Part shown: positions 1 to 9,540 of the stretch, piece by piece | Layout: each line of letters begins with the position of its first letter | Numbering within the stretch: position 1 is the stretch's first letter | Assembly: GCF_000759835.1 (NCBI RefSeq) | Contig: NZ_BBNB01000002.1 | Coordinates: 496,001 to 560,000, forward strand | Length of the DNA: 64,000 nucleotides | Direction of reading: 5' to 3' | From: Citrobacter sedlakii NBRC 105722 | GTDB taxonomy: Bacteria; Pseudomonadota; Gammaproteobacteria; Enterobacterales; Enterobacteriaceae | Notes under the pieces: generated by a model | Told to the model about the DNA's origin: nothing | The model's database searches: none | Seen by the model: only the letters and a program-made list of their open reading frames with translations | Program-made: the position numbers and the translations under genes

Positions 1-577
1 GAACGCCATTCTCGCTGGCGACGCCCTGCAAACGCTGGCGTTTTCCATCATCAGCGACGCGCCGATGCCGGAAGTGAGCGACCGCGATCGCATCGCGATG
101 ATTTCCGAACTGGCGAACGCCAGTGGGATTGCGGGGATGTGCGGCGGTCAGGCGCTCGATCTGGACGCTGAAGGTAAGCAGGTGCCGCTGGACGCGCTGG
201 AGAAAATCCACCGCCATAAAACCGGCGCATTGATCCGCGCCGCAGTGCGCCTGGGCGCGTTAAGCGCGGGCGAAAAAGGGCGAAACGCCCTGCCGATACT
301 CGACAAATACGCAGAAAGTATCGGCCTGGCCTTCCAGGTTCAGGATGACATTCTGGATGTGGTGGGCGATACTGCAACGTTGGGTAAACGCCAGGGTGCC
401 GACCAGCAGCTTGGCAAAAGTACCTATCCTGCACTTCTGGGTCTTGAGCAAGCCCGGAATAAAGCCCGGGATTTAATCGAAGAGGCCCGTCAGTCATTAA
501 ACCAGCTGGCCGTTCAGTCTCTCGATACCTCGGCACTGGAAGCGCTAGCGGACTACATAATCCAGCGTGATAAATAA
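1..577 (+). CDS. ispA: Farnesyl diphosphate synthase, 3' part
   Basis: This is the C-terminal 191 residues of the polyprenyl synthase that condenses IPP with DMAPP and then GPP to give FPP in the cytosol. The reading frame is open from base 2; the N-terminal third, with the first aspartate-rich motif, lies outside the window. The second aspartate-rich motif DDILD, which binds the Mg-diphosphate of the allylic substrate, is at about fragment residues 115-119, followed by the usual [19 protein letters not shown] stretch. The protein ends in QRDK as in E. coli IspA. dxs begins 23 bases downstream on the same strand, so the two isoprenoid genes are probably co-transcribed. Confidence 0.95.
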   Translation, partial: NAILAGDALQTLAFSIISDAPMPEVSDRDRIAMISELANASGIAGMCGGQALDLDAEGKQVPLDALEKIHRHKTGALIRAAVRLGALSAGEKGRNALPILDKYAESIGLAFQVQDDILDVVGDTATLGKRQGADQQLGKSTYPALLGLEQARNKARDLIEEARQSLNQLAVQSLDTSALEALADYIIQRDK

Positions 578-600
578 ACAACCAATCCTATGGGCTTGCG

Positions 601-2463
601 ATGAGTTTTGATATAGCCAAATACCCTACCCTGGCACTGGTCGACTCCACCCAGGAGTTACGCCTTTTACCCAAAGAGAGTCTGCCGAAACTCTGCGACG
701 AACTGCGCCGCTATCTTCTCGACAGCGTCAGTCGTTCCAGCGGACACTTCGCCTCCGGGCTGGGCACGGTGGAACTCACCGTGGCGCTGCATTATGTCTA
801 TAACACGCCGTTTGACCAGCTTATCTGGGACGTGGGCCATCAGGCTTATCCGCACAAAATTCTCACGGGTCGCCGCGATAAAATCGGCACCATCCGCCAG
901 AAAGGCGGCCTGCACCCATTCCCATGGCGCGGCGAGAGCGAATACGACGTCCTGAGCGTCGGTCACTCTTCGACGTCTATCAGCGCAGGAATTGGCATTG
1001 CCGTCGCCGCCGAAAAAGAGGGAAAAGATCGCCGCACCGTGTGCGTGATTGGCGACGGTGCGATCACCGCCGGTATGGCGTTTGAAGCAATGAACCACGC
1101 GGGCGATATCAAGCCGGACATGCTGGTGATCCTCAACGACAACGAAATGTCGATTTCCGAAAACGTCGGCGCGCTCAATAATCACCTGGCGCAGCTGCTT
1201 TCCGGCAAGCTCTACTCCTCGTTGCGTGAAGGCGGCAAGAAGGTCTTTTCTGGCGTACCGCCGATTAAAGAACTCCTGAAGCGCACAGAAGAACATATCA
1301 AAGGCATGGTGGTGCCGGGCACGCTGTTTGAAGAGCTGGGCTTTAACTATATCGGCCCTGTGGATGGTCACGACGTACTGGGACTTATCACGACGCTCAA
1401 GAATATGCGCGATCTGAAAGGTCCGCAGTTTCTGCACATCATGACCAAAAAAGGGCGTGGCTATGAGCCTGCCGAAAAAGATCCGATCACGTTCCATGCA
1501 GTGCCGAAATTCGATCCCTCCAGCGGCTGCCTGCCGAAAAGCAGCGGCGGCCTGCCGAGCTATTCGAAGATCTTTGGCGACTGGCTGTGCGAAACCGCAG
1601 CGAAAGACAGCAAGCTTATGGCGATTACCCCGGCCATGCGCGAAGGTTCCGGCATGGTCGAATTTTCGCGTAAATTCCCGGATCGCTATTTTGACGTCGC
1701 CATCGCCGAACAACATGCGGTAACCTTTGCCGCCGGTCTGGCGATTGGCGGCTACAAGCCGGTGGTGGCGATTTACTCCACCTTCCTGCAACGCGCCTAC
1801 GATCAGGTTATTCATGACGTGGCGATCCAGAAGCTGCCGGTGATGTTTGCCATTGATCGCGCCGGGATTGTCGGCGCCGACGGGCAGACCCACCAGGGGG
1901 CGTTCGATCTCTCGTATCTGCGCTGCCTGCCGGATATGGTTATCATGACCCCCAGCGATGAAAACGAATGCCGCCAGATGCTGTTTACCGGCTATCACTA
2001 CAGCGAAGGTCCGACCGCGGTCCGCTACCCGCGCGGCAACGCGCTGGGCGTTGAACTGACGCCGCTGGAGAAACTGCCTATCGGCAAAGGCGTGGTGAAA
2101 CGTCACGGAGAAAAACTGGCCATCCTGAACTTCGGTACGCTGATGCCGGAAGCGGCAAAGGCCGCAGAATCGCTTAACGCAACCCTGGTGGATATGCGTT
2201 TTGTGAAGCCGCTGGACGACGCGCTGATTCTGGAAATGGCTGCCCAGCACGACGTGTTGGTGACGCTGGAGGAAAACGCCATTATGGGCGGCGCGGGCAG
2301 CGGCGTGAACGAGGTGCTGATGGCGCATCGTAAGCCGGTGCCAGTACTGAACATCGGCCTGCCGGACTTCTTTATCCCGCAGGGCACTCAGGATGAGGCG
2401 CGCGCCGAACTGGGGCTTGATGCCGCTGGCATTGAAGCCAAAATCAAGGCCTGGCTGGCATAA
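601..2463 (+). CDS. dxs: 1-deoxy-D-xylulose-5-phosphate synthase
   Basis: This is the thiamine-diphosphate enzyme that joins pyruvate and glyceraldehyde 3-phosphate to form DXP, the first step of the MEP isoprenoid pathway and a precursor for thiamin and pyridoxal. The 620-residue length is normal for the family. The cofactor signature runs from GDGAITAG (about residue 152) to LNDNEMS (about 181). A conserved His lies in SGHFASGLG near residue 49, and the catalytic Glu in AIAEQHA near residue 370. A C-terminal transketolase domain closes the protein. The gene follows ispA closely and is followed by yajO, matching the E. coli arrangement. Confidence 0.97.
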   Translation: MSFDIAKYPTLALVDSTQELRLLPKESLPKLCDELRRYLLDSVSRSSGHFASGLGTVELTVALHYVYNTPFDQLIWDVGHQAYPHKILTGRRDKIGTIRQKGGLHPFPWRGESEYDVLSVGHSSTSISAGIGIAVAAEKEGKDRRTVCVIGDGAITAGMAFEAMNHAGDIKPDMLVILNDNEMSISENVGALNNHLAQLLSGKLYSSLREGGKKVFSGVPPIKELLKRTEEHIKGMVVPGTLFEELGFNYIGPVDGHDVLGLITTLKNMRDLKGPQFLHIMTKKGRGYEPAEKDPITFHAVPKFDPSSGCLPKSSGGLPSYSKIFGDWLCETAAKDSKLMAITPAMREGSGMVEFSRKFPDRYFDVAIAEQHAVTFAAGLAIGGYKPVVAIYSTFLQRAYDQVIHDVAIQKLPVMFAIDRAGIVGADGQTHQGAFDLSYLRCLPDMVIMTPSDENECRQMLFTGYHYSEGPTAVRYPRGNALGVELTPLEKLPIGKGVVKRHGEKLAILNFGTLMPEAAKAAESLNATLVDMRFVKPLDDALILEMAAQHDVLVTLEENAIMGGAGSGVNEVLMAHRKPVPVLNIGLPDFFIPQGTQDEARAELGLDAAGIEAKIKAWLA

Positions 2464-2473
2464 TCGTCTATTT

Positions 2474-2513
2474 GCTCCTGCTATGCTTATCCCATAATCA
2501 GCATAACAGGAGC
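2474..2513 (+). promoter_or_regulatory. Stem-loop holding the yajO ribosome binding site
   Basis: GCTCCTG (2474-2480) pairs with CAGGAGC (2507-2513), and TATGCT (2482-2487) with AGCATA (2500-2505), with one C/A mismatch between the two blocks and a 12-base loop. The Shine-Dalgarno AGGAG (2508-2512) for the ATG at 2520 sits inside the 3' arm. When folded, the stem should hide the yajO ribosome binding site. A regulatory role is inferred. Confidence 0.55.
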
Positions 2514-2519
2514 GAAACA

Positions 2520-3494
2520 ATGCAATACAACGTCTTAGGAAAAACCGACCTTCGGGTCTCCCGCCTGTGTCTGGGCTGTATGACGTTTGGCGAACCGAGC
2601 CGCGGCAATCACGCCTGGACGCTTCCCGAAGAAAGCAGTCGTCCGATCATCAAACACGCCCTTGAGGGCGGCATCAACTTTTTCGACACCGCCAACAGTT
2701 ATTCCGCAGGCAGCAGCGAAGAGATTGTCGGTCGCGCCCTGCGCGATTTTGCCCGTCGTGACGAGGTGGTGGTGGCGACCAAGGTCTTTCATCAGGTTGA
2801 CGACCTGCCGGAAGGTTTATCCCGCGCGCAGATCCTGCGCTCTATCAACGACAGTCTGCGGCGTCTGGGTATGGACTACGTTGATATCCTGCAAATTCAC
2901 CGCTGGGACTACAACACGCCGATAGAAGAAACGCTGGAAGCGCTGAATGATGTCGTGAAAGCCGGGAAAGCACGTTACATCGGCGCATCCTCAATGCACG
3001 CCTCGCAATTTGCCCAGGCGCTGGCTCTGCAAAAACAGTACGGTTGGGCACAGTTCATCAGTATGCAGGACCATTACAATCTGATCTATCGTGAGGAAGA
3101 GCGCGAGATGCTGCCGCTGTGCTATCAGGAGGGCATCGCGGTGATCCCGTGGAGTCCGCTGGCGCGGGGTCGTCTGACCCGTCCGTGGGGGGAAACCACC
3201 GCGCGCGTCGTCTCCGATGAGGTGGGTAAAAATCTGTACCGCGAAAGCGACGAAAACGATGCGCAGATCGCCGCCCGCCTGGCAGGCGTTAGTGAAGAGC
3301 TTGGCGCGACGCGCGCTCAGGTGGCGCTGGCGTGGCTGCTCAGCAAACCCGGTGTCGCCGCGCCGATTGTCGGCGCATCTCGGGAAGAACAACTGGATGA
3401 ACTGCTGAACGCGGTGGATTTAACGCTGAAGCCGGAGCAAATAGCCGAACTGGAAACACCGTACAAACCGCATCCGGTGGTGGGATTCAAGTGA
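2520..3494 (+). CDS. yajO: Aldo/keto reductase YajO
   Basis: This is a soluble NADPH-dependent aldo/keto reductase of 324 residues. E. coli YajO has been linked to a side route making DXP from ribulose 5-phosphate. The family tetrad is visible: Asp and Tyr in FFDTANSYSAGSSEE (about residues 55-60), Lys in VVATKVF (about 86), and His in ILQIHRWD (about 125). The SPLARGRLTRPW and IVGASREEQL segments form the cofactor-binding end. I chose ATG 2520 because AGGAG lies 8 bases upstream and the protein starts MQYNVLGKTDLRVS as in E. coli; an in-frame ATG at 2472 would add 16 unrelated residues. It lies 56 bases after dxs. Confidence 0.92.
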   Translation: MQYNVLGKTDLRVSRLCLGCMTFGEPSRGNHAWTLPEESSRPIIKHALEGGINFFDTANSYSAGSSEEIVGRALRDFARRDEVVVATKVFHQVDDLPEGLSRAQILRSINDSLRRLGMDYVDILQIHRWDYNTPIEETLEALNDVVKAGKARYIGASSMHASQFAQALALQKQYGWAQFISMQDHYNLIYREEEREMLPLCYQEGIAVIPWSPLARGRLTRPWGETTARVVSDEVGKNLYRESDENDAQIAARLAGVSEELGATRAQVALAWLLSKPGVAAPIVGASREEQLDELLNAVDLTLKPEQIAELETPYKPHPVVGFK

Positions 3495-3502
3495 AGACAG
3501 CG

Positions 3503-3525
3503 CCCGATAGCACGACGCTATCGGG
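3503..3525. terminator. Hairpin between convergent yajO and pgpA
   Basis: CCCGATAGC (3503-3511) pairs perfectly with GCTATCGGG (3517-3525) around a 5-base loop. It lies between the yajO stop and the pgpA stop. There is no clear T tract on either side, so this is a likely but not strong bidirectional terminator. Confidence 0.55.
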
Positions 3526-3549
3526 CCTCTCCCGCATTTCAGGAATCGG

Positions 3550-4065
3550 TTAAAACATACCGATCGGCCAGTGGTGGCCGATAAAATACAAAATACCGGC
3601 AGAAATCACCCCTGCAACGATATCGTCAACCATGATCCCCATCCCACCGTGGACGTTGCGGTCAAACCAACGGATCGGCCATGGCTTCCACATATCAAGA
3701 ATGCGGAAAATAACGAACCCGGCTGCCACCCACTGCCAGTCGCGGGTCGGCAGCGCCATCAGGGTGATCCACATCCCGATGAATTCATCCCAGACAATAC
3801 TGCCGTGATCATGGACGCCCATGTCTTTCGCCGTCTGATGGCAGAGATAGACCCCGATACAGATGCCCAGCATCACCACCAGTGAATAGAGCTGCCAGGG
3901 CAGAAAGGTCATCACATACCAGAACGGGATCGCCGCCAGTGACCCCATCGTGCCCGGAACCACCGGACTCAGACCACTGCCAAAACCGGTAGCCAACAAA
4001 TGCCACGGGTTAGTCAGTTTCAGGCGGCTTTTCGCCGTATCTTTATGACGTGGCAAAATGGTCAT
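3550..4065 (-). CDS. pgpA: Phosphatidylglycerophosphatase A
   Basis: This inner-membrane phosphatase removes phosphate from phosphatidylglycerophosphate to give phosphatidylglycerol. The 171-residue protein has hydrophobic segments at about 30-70, 95-120 and 140-165, and the conserved [14 protein letters not shown] and WDEFIGMWI motifs; the acidic residues in DEF and in MVDDIVAG are the expected Mg ligands. The start at 4065 gives MTILPRHKD, as in E. coli. A longer frame from 4125 would lie mostly within thiL. The gene overlaps the end of thiL by 23 bases, implying translational coupling in the nrdR-ribD-ribE-nusB-thiL-pgpA row. Confidence 0.94.
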   Translation of the reverse strand: MTILPRHKDTAKSRLKLTNPWHLLATGFGSGLSPVVPGTMGSLAAIPFWYVMTFLPWQLYSLVVMLGICIGVYLCHQTAKDMGVHDHGSIVWDEFIGMWITLMALPTRDWQWVAAGFVIFRILDMWKPWPIRWFDRNVHGGMGIMVDDIVAGVISAGILYFIGHHWPIGMF

Positions 4066-5020
4066 ATCCTTTCCAGTCGAAGGTGACAGGCTCGCCGTCA
4101 CGCGTAAAACAGATCCCTTCCACATCCGCGCTCATCTGCCCGATGCAGGTAAACGGCACGCCGAGATGGCCGAGCGCGACATCCAGCGCCCCGCGATTCA
4201 GTTCCGGTACCGTAAAGCATAATTCATAGTCTTCGCCGCCGGAGAGCGCCCAGCGCAGCGCCTGTTCGCTTTCGACATGACGTTTGACCGCGTCGGAGAA
4301 AGGCAGCGTTTCAATGTCTATGCGCGCGCCGCAGGCGCTGGCTTTGACGATATGCCCAAGATCGGAAATCAGCCCATCCGACAGATCGATCGCCGCGCTC
4401 GCCTTGTCGCGCAGCGCCTGCCCTTGAAGAATACGCGGCGTCGGTCGCAGGTGGCGTTTTAGCAGATATTCCCGGTCAACCTCATCCGCAACCTGTAAAC
4501 GGTGCTGTAAAATCGCCAGCCCTGCCGCGCTGTCGCCTGGCGTACCGGTAACGTAAATCCAGTCGCCCGGCTTCGCCCCTGAGCGTTTCAGGGCGCGGCC
4601 CGCAGGGACGTAGCCGTGGATACCCAGCGTCATGGAGAGCGGCCCACGCGTGGTATCGCCGCCAATCAGCTGCATATCGTAATAATTGAGTAGTTCGAAC
4701 AGACTGTCGCTGAATATTTCCAGCCAGCGTTCATCGACCTCCGGCAGCGTTATCGCCAGCGTCAGCCACGCCGGATCGGCGCCCATTGCCGCCAGATCGC
4801 TTAAATTGACCGCCAGCGCTTTATATGCCAGGTCCGCCGGATCGATATCGGCCAGGAAGTGATTGCCCGCCACCAGCGTATCGGTACTGATCGCCAGGGT
4901 CTGTTTTTCAGGAATATTCAGGAGTGCGCAATCGTCGCCAATACCGGTTTCGACATCGAGACGAGAGCTTCTAACACGGTCAAAATAACGGGCAATCAGG
5001 GAGAACTCGCCGCATGCCAT
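4043..5020 (-). CDS. thiL: Thiamine-monophosphate kinase
   Basis: This kinase phosphorylates thiamin monophosphate with ATP to the active cofactor thiamin diphosphate. The 325 residues match the family. Visible motifs are GIGDDCALL (about 26-34), the [11 protein letters not shown] Mg/substrate loop (about 45-55), [12 protein letters not shown] (about 72-83), GGDTTRG (about 119-125), and [13 protein letters not shown] (about 212-224). The fold is AIR-synthase-like. It lies 77 bases downstream of nusB, behind a terminator-like hairpin, so it is probably expressed by read-through or its own promoter. Confidence 0.95.
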   Translation of the reverse strand: MACGEFSLIARYFDRVRSSRLDVETGIGDDCALLNIPEKQTLAISTDTLVAGNHFLADIDPADLAYKALAVNLSDLAAMGADPAWLTLAITLPEVDERWLEIFSDSLFELLNYYDMQLIGGDTTRGPLSMTLGIHGYVPAGRALKRSGAKPGDWIYVTGTPGDSAAGLAILQHRLQVADEVDREYLLKRHLRPTPRILQGQALRDKASAAIDLSDGLISDLGHIVKASACGARIDIETLPFSDAVKRHVESEQALRWALSGGEDYELCFTVPELNRGALDVALGHLGVPFTCIGQMSADVEGICFTRDGEPVTFDWKGYDHFATS

Positions 5021-5041
5021 ACGTTATGCCTCAGCAGAAAT

Positions 5042-5090
5042 AAAGAAAAAGCCGCCAGCGGAGCGGAGGCGTCCCCGCGTCACTGACGGC
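5042..5090 (-). terminator. Intrinsic terminator/attenuator between nusB and thiL
   Basis: Read on the minus strand, GCCGTCAG (5090-5083) pairs with CTGGCGGC (5058-5051) with one G-U pair, followed by a TTTTTCTTTA run (5050-5041). The large G/C-rich loop can fold further. It lies downstream of nusB and before thiL, so it could partly uncouple the two halves of the operon. Confidence 0.6.
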
Positions 5091-5097
5091 CTGGTGA

Positions 5098-5517
5098 TTA
5101 CTTTTTGTTGGGGCGAATCGCAGGCGCTGCTTTATCCAGTACGCCATTGACGAACTTGTGGCTGTCTTCTGCGCCGAAGGTTTTCGCCAGTTCGATCGCT
5201 TCGTTGATGGCCACTTTATACGGCACATCGCTACGCTTAGACAGCTCAAACAGCGCAATGCGCAGGACCGCTTTTTCCACCTGACCCAGTTCTTCCAACA
5301 GGCGGGACAGGTAAGGCTTCATCAAACCGTCCAGGTACGCGCTGTTAGTCGCCACCCCGGACAGCAGTTCGCGGAAGTACATGACGTCAACATCTTTTAC
5401 GTCCTGTTCTGCCAGGAACTGGTATTCAACATCAGCGATGTCGTTCTGGGACAACTGCCAGGAGTAGAGCGCCTGAACGGCACACTCACGAGCGCGGCGA
5501 CGAGCAGCAGGTTTCAC
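5098..5517 (-). CDS. nusB: Transcription antitermination factor NusB
   Basis: This small all-helical RNA-binding protein pairs with NusE (S10) on boxA RNA to form the antitermination complex that lets RNA polymerase finish rRNA operons. The 139 residues are the standard length. The basic N-terminus [20 protein letters not shown] is the boxA-binding surface, and [27 protein letters not shown] is the conserved C-terminal helical core (about 90-115). It lies 19 bases after ribE, the usual coupling of lumazine synthase and nusB in enterics. Confidence 0.96.
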   Translation of the reverse strand: MKPAARRRARECAVQALYSWQLSQNDIADVEYQFLAEQDVKDVDVMYFRELLSGVATNSAYLDGLMKPYLSRLLEELGQVEKAVLRIALFELSKRSDVPYKVAINEAIELAKTFGAEDSHKFVNGVLDKAAPAIRPNKK

Positions 5518-5536
5518 GGATTTCCCCTTACAAAAA

Positions 5537-6007
5537 TCAGGCCTTGATGGCTTTCAATACATTAATCATTTCAAGCGCGGTCAGTGCAGCTTCCGCGCCT
5601 TTGTTACCGGCTTTGGTGCCAGCACGTTCAATCGCTTGTTCAATGCTTTCGGTGGTCAGTACGCCAAAGGCGACAGGAATTTCGCTGTCCTGAGCGACAT
5701 GCGCCAGGCCATTGCTTGCCCCACCAGCAACATATTCAAAGTGTGCGGTGCCACCACGGATCACGGTGCCAAGCGCAATCACCGCGTCATATTTACCGGT
5801 TTTCGCCAATGCGCCAGCCGCCAGCGGCAGCTCGTATGCGCCTGGAACCCAAACGACGGTAATATTTTCATCTTTAACCTGGCCAATGCGTTTCAGTGCG
5901 TCAACCGCGCCGTCCAGCAGGCTGTCATTGATAAAGTTGTTGAAACGCGCAATGGTGATGGCGACGCGAGCGTCCGGAGTAGCAACGTTAGCTTCAATAA
6001 TGTTCAT
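5537..6007 (-). CDS. ribE: 6,7-dimethyl-8-ribityllumazine synthase
   Basis: This enzyme condenses 5-amino-6-ribitylaminouracil with 3,4-dihydroxy-2-butanone 4-phosphate in riboflavin synthesis; in this family it assembles as a 60-subunit shell. The 156-residue protein shows [12 protein letters not shown] (substrate loop, about residues 54-65), [19 protein letters not shown] (about 79-97, with the catalytic His region) and [15 protein letters not shown] (about 110-124). E. coli names this gene ribE; elsewhere it is called ribH. It lies 89 bases after ribD and 19 before nusB. Confidence 0.96.
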   Translation of the reverse strand: MNIIEANVATPDARVAITIARFNNFINDSLLDGAVDALKRIGQVKDENITVVWVPGAYELPLAAGALAKTGKYDAVIALGTVIRGGTAHFEYVAGGASNGLAHVAQDSEIPVAFGVLTTESIEQAIERAGTKAGNKGAEAALTALEMINVLKAIKA

Positions 6008-6096
6008 ATTCTTCCTTCGGGTTCGGTATAAGCCCCCGCAGGGGGGCGGATTTTATCATAAATATCGTCGCGCTGCTTCCTAAATTCAGGCAGCCA

Positions 6097-7200
6097 TTAC
6101 GCGGGAATCAAATGCAGGCAAACGTCCGGACCTACACGACGTATCTCATTGAATGTAAACTTCGGCGCCTGGCTAAGTTGTTCAAGCCCTGGCAGGACGC
6201 ATAATCCGCGGGCGTCATTACCTAACAGTGTAGGCGCAACATAAACGATTAGCTCGTCCACCACGCCAGCCTGCAGCAGCGCGCCCGCAAGGGTCGGCCC
6301 CGCCTCCACCCAGAGGCTGTTGACCTGCTGTTTGCCTAACAACATCATCAGCACCACCAGATCAAGATGGCCATTGTGTTCCGGCACCAGAAGCGTACGC
6401 ACCGTTTCCGGCCACTGGCGGGAATCATCTTTGGTACGCGCAAACCAGGTTTCTCCCGGCTGCTGAACAATGCGGTGTTCCGGCGTCACGCGATTCTGAC
6501 TGTCGATCACAATCCGCACCGGTTGGCGCAGCGTGTCCTGCGGGTATACCGCCTGCGTCGCGTCGTCCAGTTCAGTCCAGCGTACGGTCAGTTGCGGATC
6601 GTCCGCCAGTACCGTTGCGCTACTGGTCAGGATGGCGTGGCTTTGCGCACGCAGGCGCTGAACGTCGCGTCGCGCCTGCGGCGAGGTGATCCACTTGCTT
6701 TCACCGCTCGCCATCGCCGTACGCCCGTCCAGCGAGGCGCCGAGCTTAAGCTGAACATACGGAAAACCGGTGCGCATTCGCTTGAGAAAGCCTTTATTTA
6801 ACGCTTCCACTTCGCGCATCATCAGACCGTGGCTGACGTCGATCCCTGCCTGTTGCAGACGGTACAGCCCACGTCCGGCCACCTGTGGATTCGGATCCTG
6901 CATCGCCGCGACCACGCGTGATACTCCGGCAGCAATCAGCGCATCGCAGCACGGCGGGGTGCGGCCATGGTGGCTACAGGGTTCAAGGGTAACGTAAGCC
7001 GTCGCGCCTTTGGCTTTTTCGCCGGCCATCCGCAGCGCATGGACTTCGGCGTGGGGTTCCCCGGCGCGGTGATGGTAACCTTCGCCGACAATTTCGCCCT
7101 CTTTCACAATCACGCAACCGACGTTGGGATTGGGGTGAGTGGTGAACCGCCCGCGCGCAGCAAGCTTCAGCGCGCGCGCCATGTATATCTCATCCTGCAT
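6097..7200 (-). CDS. ribD: Bifunctional riboflavin deaminase/reductase RibD
   Basis: RibD deaminates the pyrimidine intermediate produced from GTP by RibA and then reduces its ribosyl side chain with NADPH. The N-terminal deaminase domain (about 1-145) carries the zinc signature GEPHAEVHALRMAG and EPCSHHGRTPPCCDALI. The C-terminal reductase domain (about 146-367) starts at QLKLGASLDGRTAMASGESKW and ends in NEIRRVGPDVCLHLIPA. Length matches E. coli RibD. It begins 3 bases after nrdR, so the two are almost certainly on one transcript. Confidence 0.96.
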   Translation of the reverse strand: MQDEIYMARALKLAARGRFTTHPNPNVGCVIVKEGEIVGEGYHHRAGEPHAEVHALRMAGEKAKGATAYVTLEPCSHHGRTPPCCDALIAAGVSRVVAAMQDPNPQVAGRGLYRLQQAGIDVSHGLMMREVEALNKGFLKRMRTGFPYVQLKLGASLDGRTAMASGESKWITSPQARRDVQRLRAQSHAILTSSATVLADDPQLTVRWTELDDATQAVYPQDTLRQPVRIVIDSQNRVTPEHRIVQQPGETWFARTKDDSRQWPETVRTLLVPEHNGHLDLVVLMMLLGKQQVNSLWVEAGPTLAGALLQAGVVDELIVYVAPTLLGNDARGLCVLPGLEQLSQAPKFTFNEIRRVGPDVCLHLIPA

Positions 7201-7203
7201 GGC

Positions 7204-7689
<486 letters not shown>

Positions 7690-7805
7690 TTACCCTGAAC
7701 TGACGTGACAACAAAGGCGCAACGCTTTTGAGACAAAGGATCGGTGTTTTTGCGCCGTTTACGCACTACCATTAGGTCAGTGCAATATTCCAGGAAAACC
7801 GCGAT

Positions 7806-8345
7806 ATGACAAAACGTTACCTAAGAATTCTCCTGGTGGGAAGCCTGTTTAGCCTTACCGCCTGCGCCCAGCAAAGCGAGGTTCGTCAGATGCATCAAAG
7901 CATCAGTACGTTAAATAAAGAGATGAATCAGCTTAATCAGGAAACGGTAAAAATTACGCAGCAGAACAGCCTGAACGTGAAATCCACCCGCGGCGTGTAC
8001 CTGTTGCCGGGCTCAAATACGCCGGCGCGTCTGAACAGCCAGATTGGCACGCTGCGCATGTCGCTAAAAAATATCGCGCCGAATGCTGACGGCACACGCG
8101 TGACGCTACGGATTCAGGGTGAGTCCAACGATCCGTTACCGGCTTTCAGCGGCACCGTTGAATATGGGCAAATTCAGGGAACAACTGACAATTATCAGGA
8201 AGTCAATGTGCAGAATATGTTGATTAACGCCCCTGCCACCCTCCTGGCGCCAGCCGATGTGGACATTCCGCTTCAACTCAATGGTGTTACACCCGAGCAG
8301 TTAGGCTTTATCCGTATTCATGATATCCAGCCTGTGACGCGCTAA
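7806..8345 (+). CDS. yajI: DUF3251 lipoprotein YajI
   Basis: This is a predicted lipoprotein of unknown function. The signal peptide MTKRYLRILLVGSLFSLTAC ends in a clear lipobox (LTAC, Cys20), so the mature protein should be lipid-anchored in the envelope. A short helical/coiled stretch rich in Q, N and L follows (about 28-60), then a beta-rich domain from about 65 to the C-terminus matching the DUF3251 pattern of E. coli YajI (179 residues). It lies between divergent nrdR and tsx, with its own start 152 bases from nrdR. No partner can be deduced from the sequence. Confidence 0.88.
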   Translation: MTKRYLRILLVGSLFSLTACAQQSEVRQMHQSISTLNKEMNQLNQETVKITQQNSLNVKSTRGVYLLPGSNTPARLNSQIGTLRMSLKNIAPNADGTRVTLRIQGESNDPLPAFSGTVEYGQIQGTTDNYQEVNVQNMLINAPATLLAPADVDIPLQLNGVTPEQLGFIRIHDIQPVTR

Positions 8346-8482
8346 ACGCCTCTGCGGAACGTTTTGTGCGTTCCGCAACATCTCACCCGCCCTTTTTGTG
8401 ACTCTACTGACATCACCGAAATTTTTGCTAATCCTTTGCAACATTCATCAAAGTCAGTACAATCGCCGCGCTAAAACACGCA

Positions 8483-8566
8483 AACGTGAACGCAATCGAT
8501 TACGTGAATGATAGAAATGTGAAACATGACAGATTTTTGTGAGCAATGATTTTTATAATAGGCTCC
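8483..8566 (+). promoter_or_regulatory. tsx promoter with two CRP-like sites
   Basis: A perfect -10 TATAAT is at 8554-8559, putting the start near 8566. TGTGA-N6-ACAGA at 8518-8533 is centred about -40.5, and CGTGA-N6-TCGAT at 8485-8500 about -73.5. That matches the known design of the E. coli tsx P2 promoter, where tandem CRP sites flank a CytR site. Assignment of CytR and DeoR sites is inference. Confidence 0.6.
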
Positions 8567-8644
8567 GCAGAAACACGAAATATTTAGAAACCTAATTCGC
8601 GCCTTTTTCACTCCCGTTAGGGATTTTCAATCAGTGGCATAAAT

Positions 8645-9499
8645 ATGAAAAAAACATTACTTGCAGCCGGTGCAGTGCTCGCGCTTTCTACGTCTTTCAC
8701 CGTGAACGCCGCCGACAACGACAAACCGCAGTATCTTTCCGACTGGTGGCACCAGAGCGTCAACGTTGTGGGTTCCTACCATACCCGCTTCGGACCGACA
8801 CTGCGCAATGACACCTATCTCGAATACGAAGCTTTCGCCAAAAAAGACTGGTTTGATTTCTATGGCTACGTCGATGCGCCTCGCTTCTTCGGCGGCGACA
8901 GCAACTCCCGCGGGATCTGGAACCACGGTTCTCCGCTGTTTATGGAAATCGAACCACGCTTCTCGATCGATAAGCTGACCAACAGCGACCTGAGCTTTGG
9001 TCCGTTCAAAGAGTGGTATTTCGCGAATAACTATATCTACGATATGGGTCGTAACAGCGAAGGCCGCCAGAGCACCTGGTATATGGGTCTCGGTACCGAC
9101 ATCGACACAGGGTTGCCGATGAGCCTGTCCCTGAACGTCTATGCGAAATATCAGTGGCAGAACTACGGTGCGTCCAATGAAAACGAATGGGATGGCTACC
9201 GTTTCAAAGTGAAATACTTTGTGCCGATTACCGATCTGTGGGGCGGTAACCTGAGCTACATTGGCTTCACCAACTTCGACTGGGGCTCTGATCTGGGCGA
9301 CGATCAGTACCGCACCAGCAACTCTATCGCGTCCAGCCACATTCTGGCGCTGAACTACGATCACTGGCATTACTCGGTGGTCGCCCGTTACTTCCATAAC
9401 GGTGGTCAGTGGAAAGATGGCGATGAGCCGGTATGGCAGGCGGAACCGATCAAGTCTAACGGCTTCGGCTGGTACCTGGTGGTAGGTTACAACTTCTAA
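8645..9499 (+). CDS. tsx: Nucleoside-specific outer membrane channel Tsx
   Basis: Tsx is a 12-stranded outer-membrane beta-barrel that lets nucleosides and deoxynucleosides diffuse in; in E. coli it is also a receptor for T6-like phages and some colicins. A signal peptide [22 protein letters not shown] (1-22) is followed by the conserved [20 protein letters not shown] and the terminal strand [10 protein letters not shown] ending in Phe, needed for barrel assembly. At 284 residues it is about ten shorter than E. coli Tsx. The difference falls in the extracellular loop after WGSDLGDD (about 219) and in the last loop (about 260-272). A strong terminator follows at 9552-9578. Confidence 0.95.
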   Translation: MKKTLLAAGAVLALSTSFTVNAADNDKPQYLSDWWHQSVNVVGSYHTRFGPTLRNDTYLEYEAFAKKDWFDFYGYVDAPRFFGGDSNSRGIWNHGSPLFMEIEPRFSIDKLTNSDLSFGPFKEWYFANNYIYDMGRNSEGRQSTWYMGLGTDIDTGLPMSLSLNVYAKYQWQNYGASNENEWDGYRFKVKYFVPITDLWGGNLSYIGFTNFDWGSDLGDDQYRTSNSIASSHILALNYDHWHYSVVARYFHNGGQWKDGDEPVWQAEPIKSNGFGWYLVVGYNF

Positions 9500-9511
9500 G
9501 TAGCGCAAATA

Positions 9512-9540
9512 GCCGGGTGGCAACTTATGCCTGACCCGGC
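9512..9540. repeat. REP-like palindrome after tsx
   Basis: GCCGGGT (9512-9518) pairs with ACCCGGC (9534-9540) in a REP-like context. It has no T tract and directly precedes the stronger tsx terminator. Confidence 0.45.

Noticed and set aside
667-2520. 617-codon open frame on the minus strand opposite dxs
   Set aside because: It mirrors the dxs codons, shows no domain or start signal, and dxs is unmistakable on +.
6008-6096. Possible FMN riboswitch between ribD and ribE
   Set aside because: The 89-base gap is too short and lacks the conserved RFN elements; in enterics the riboswitch is at ribB.
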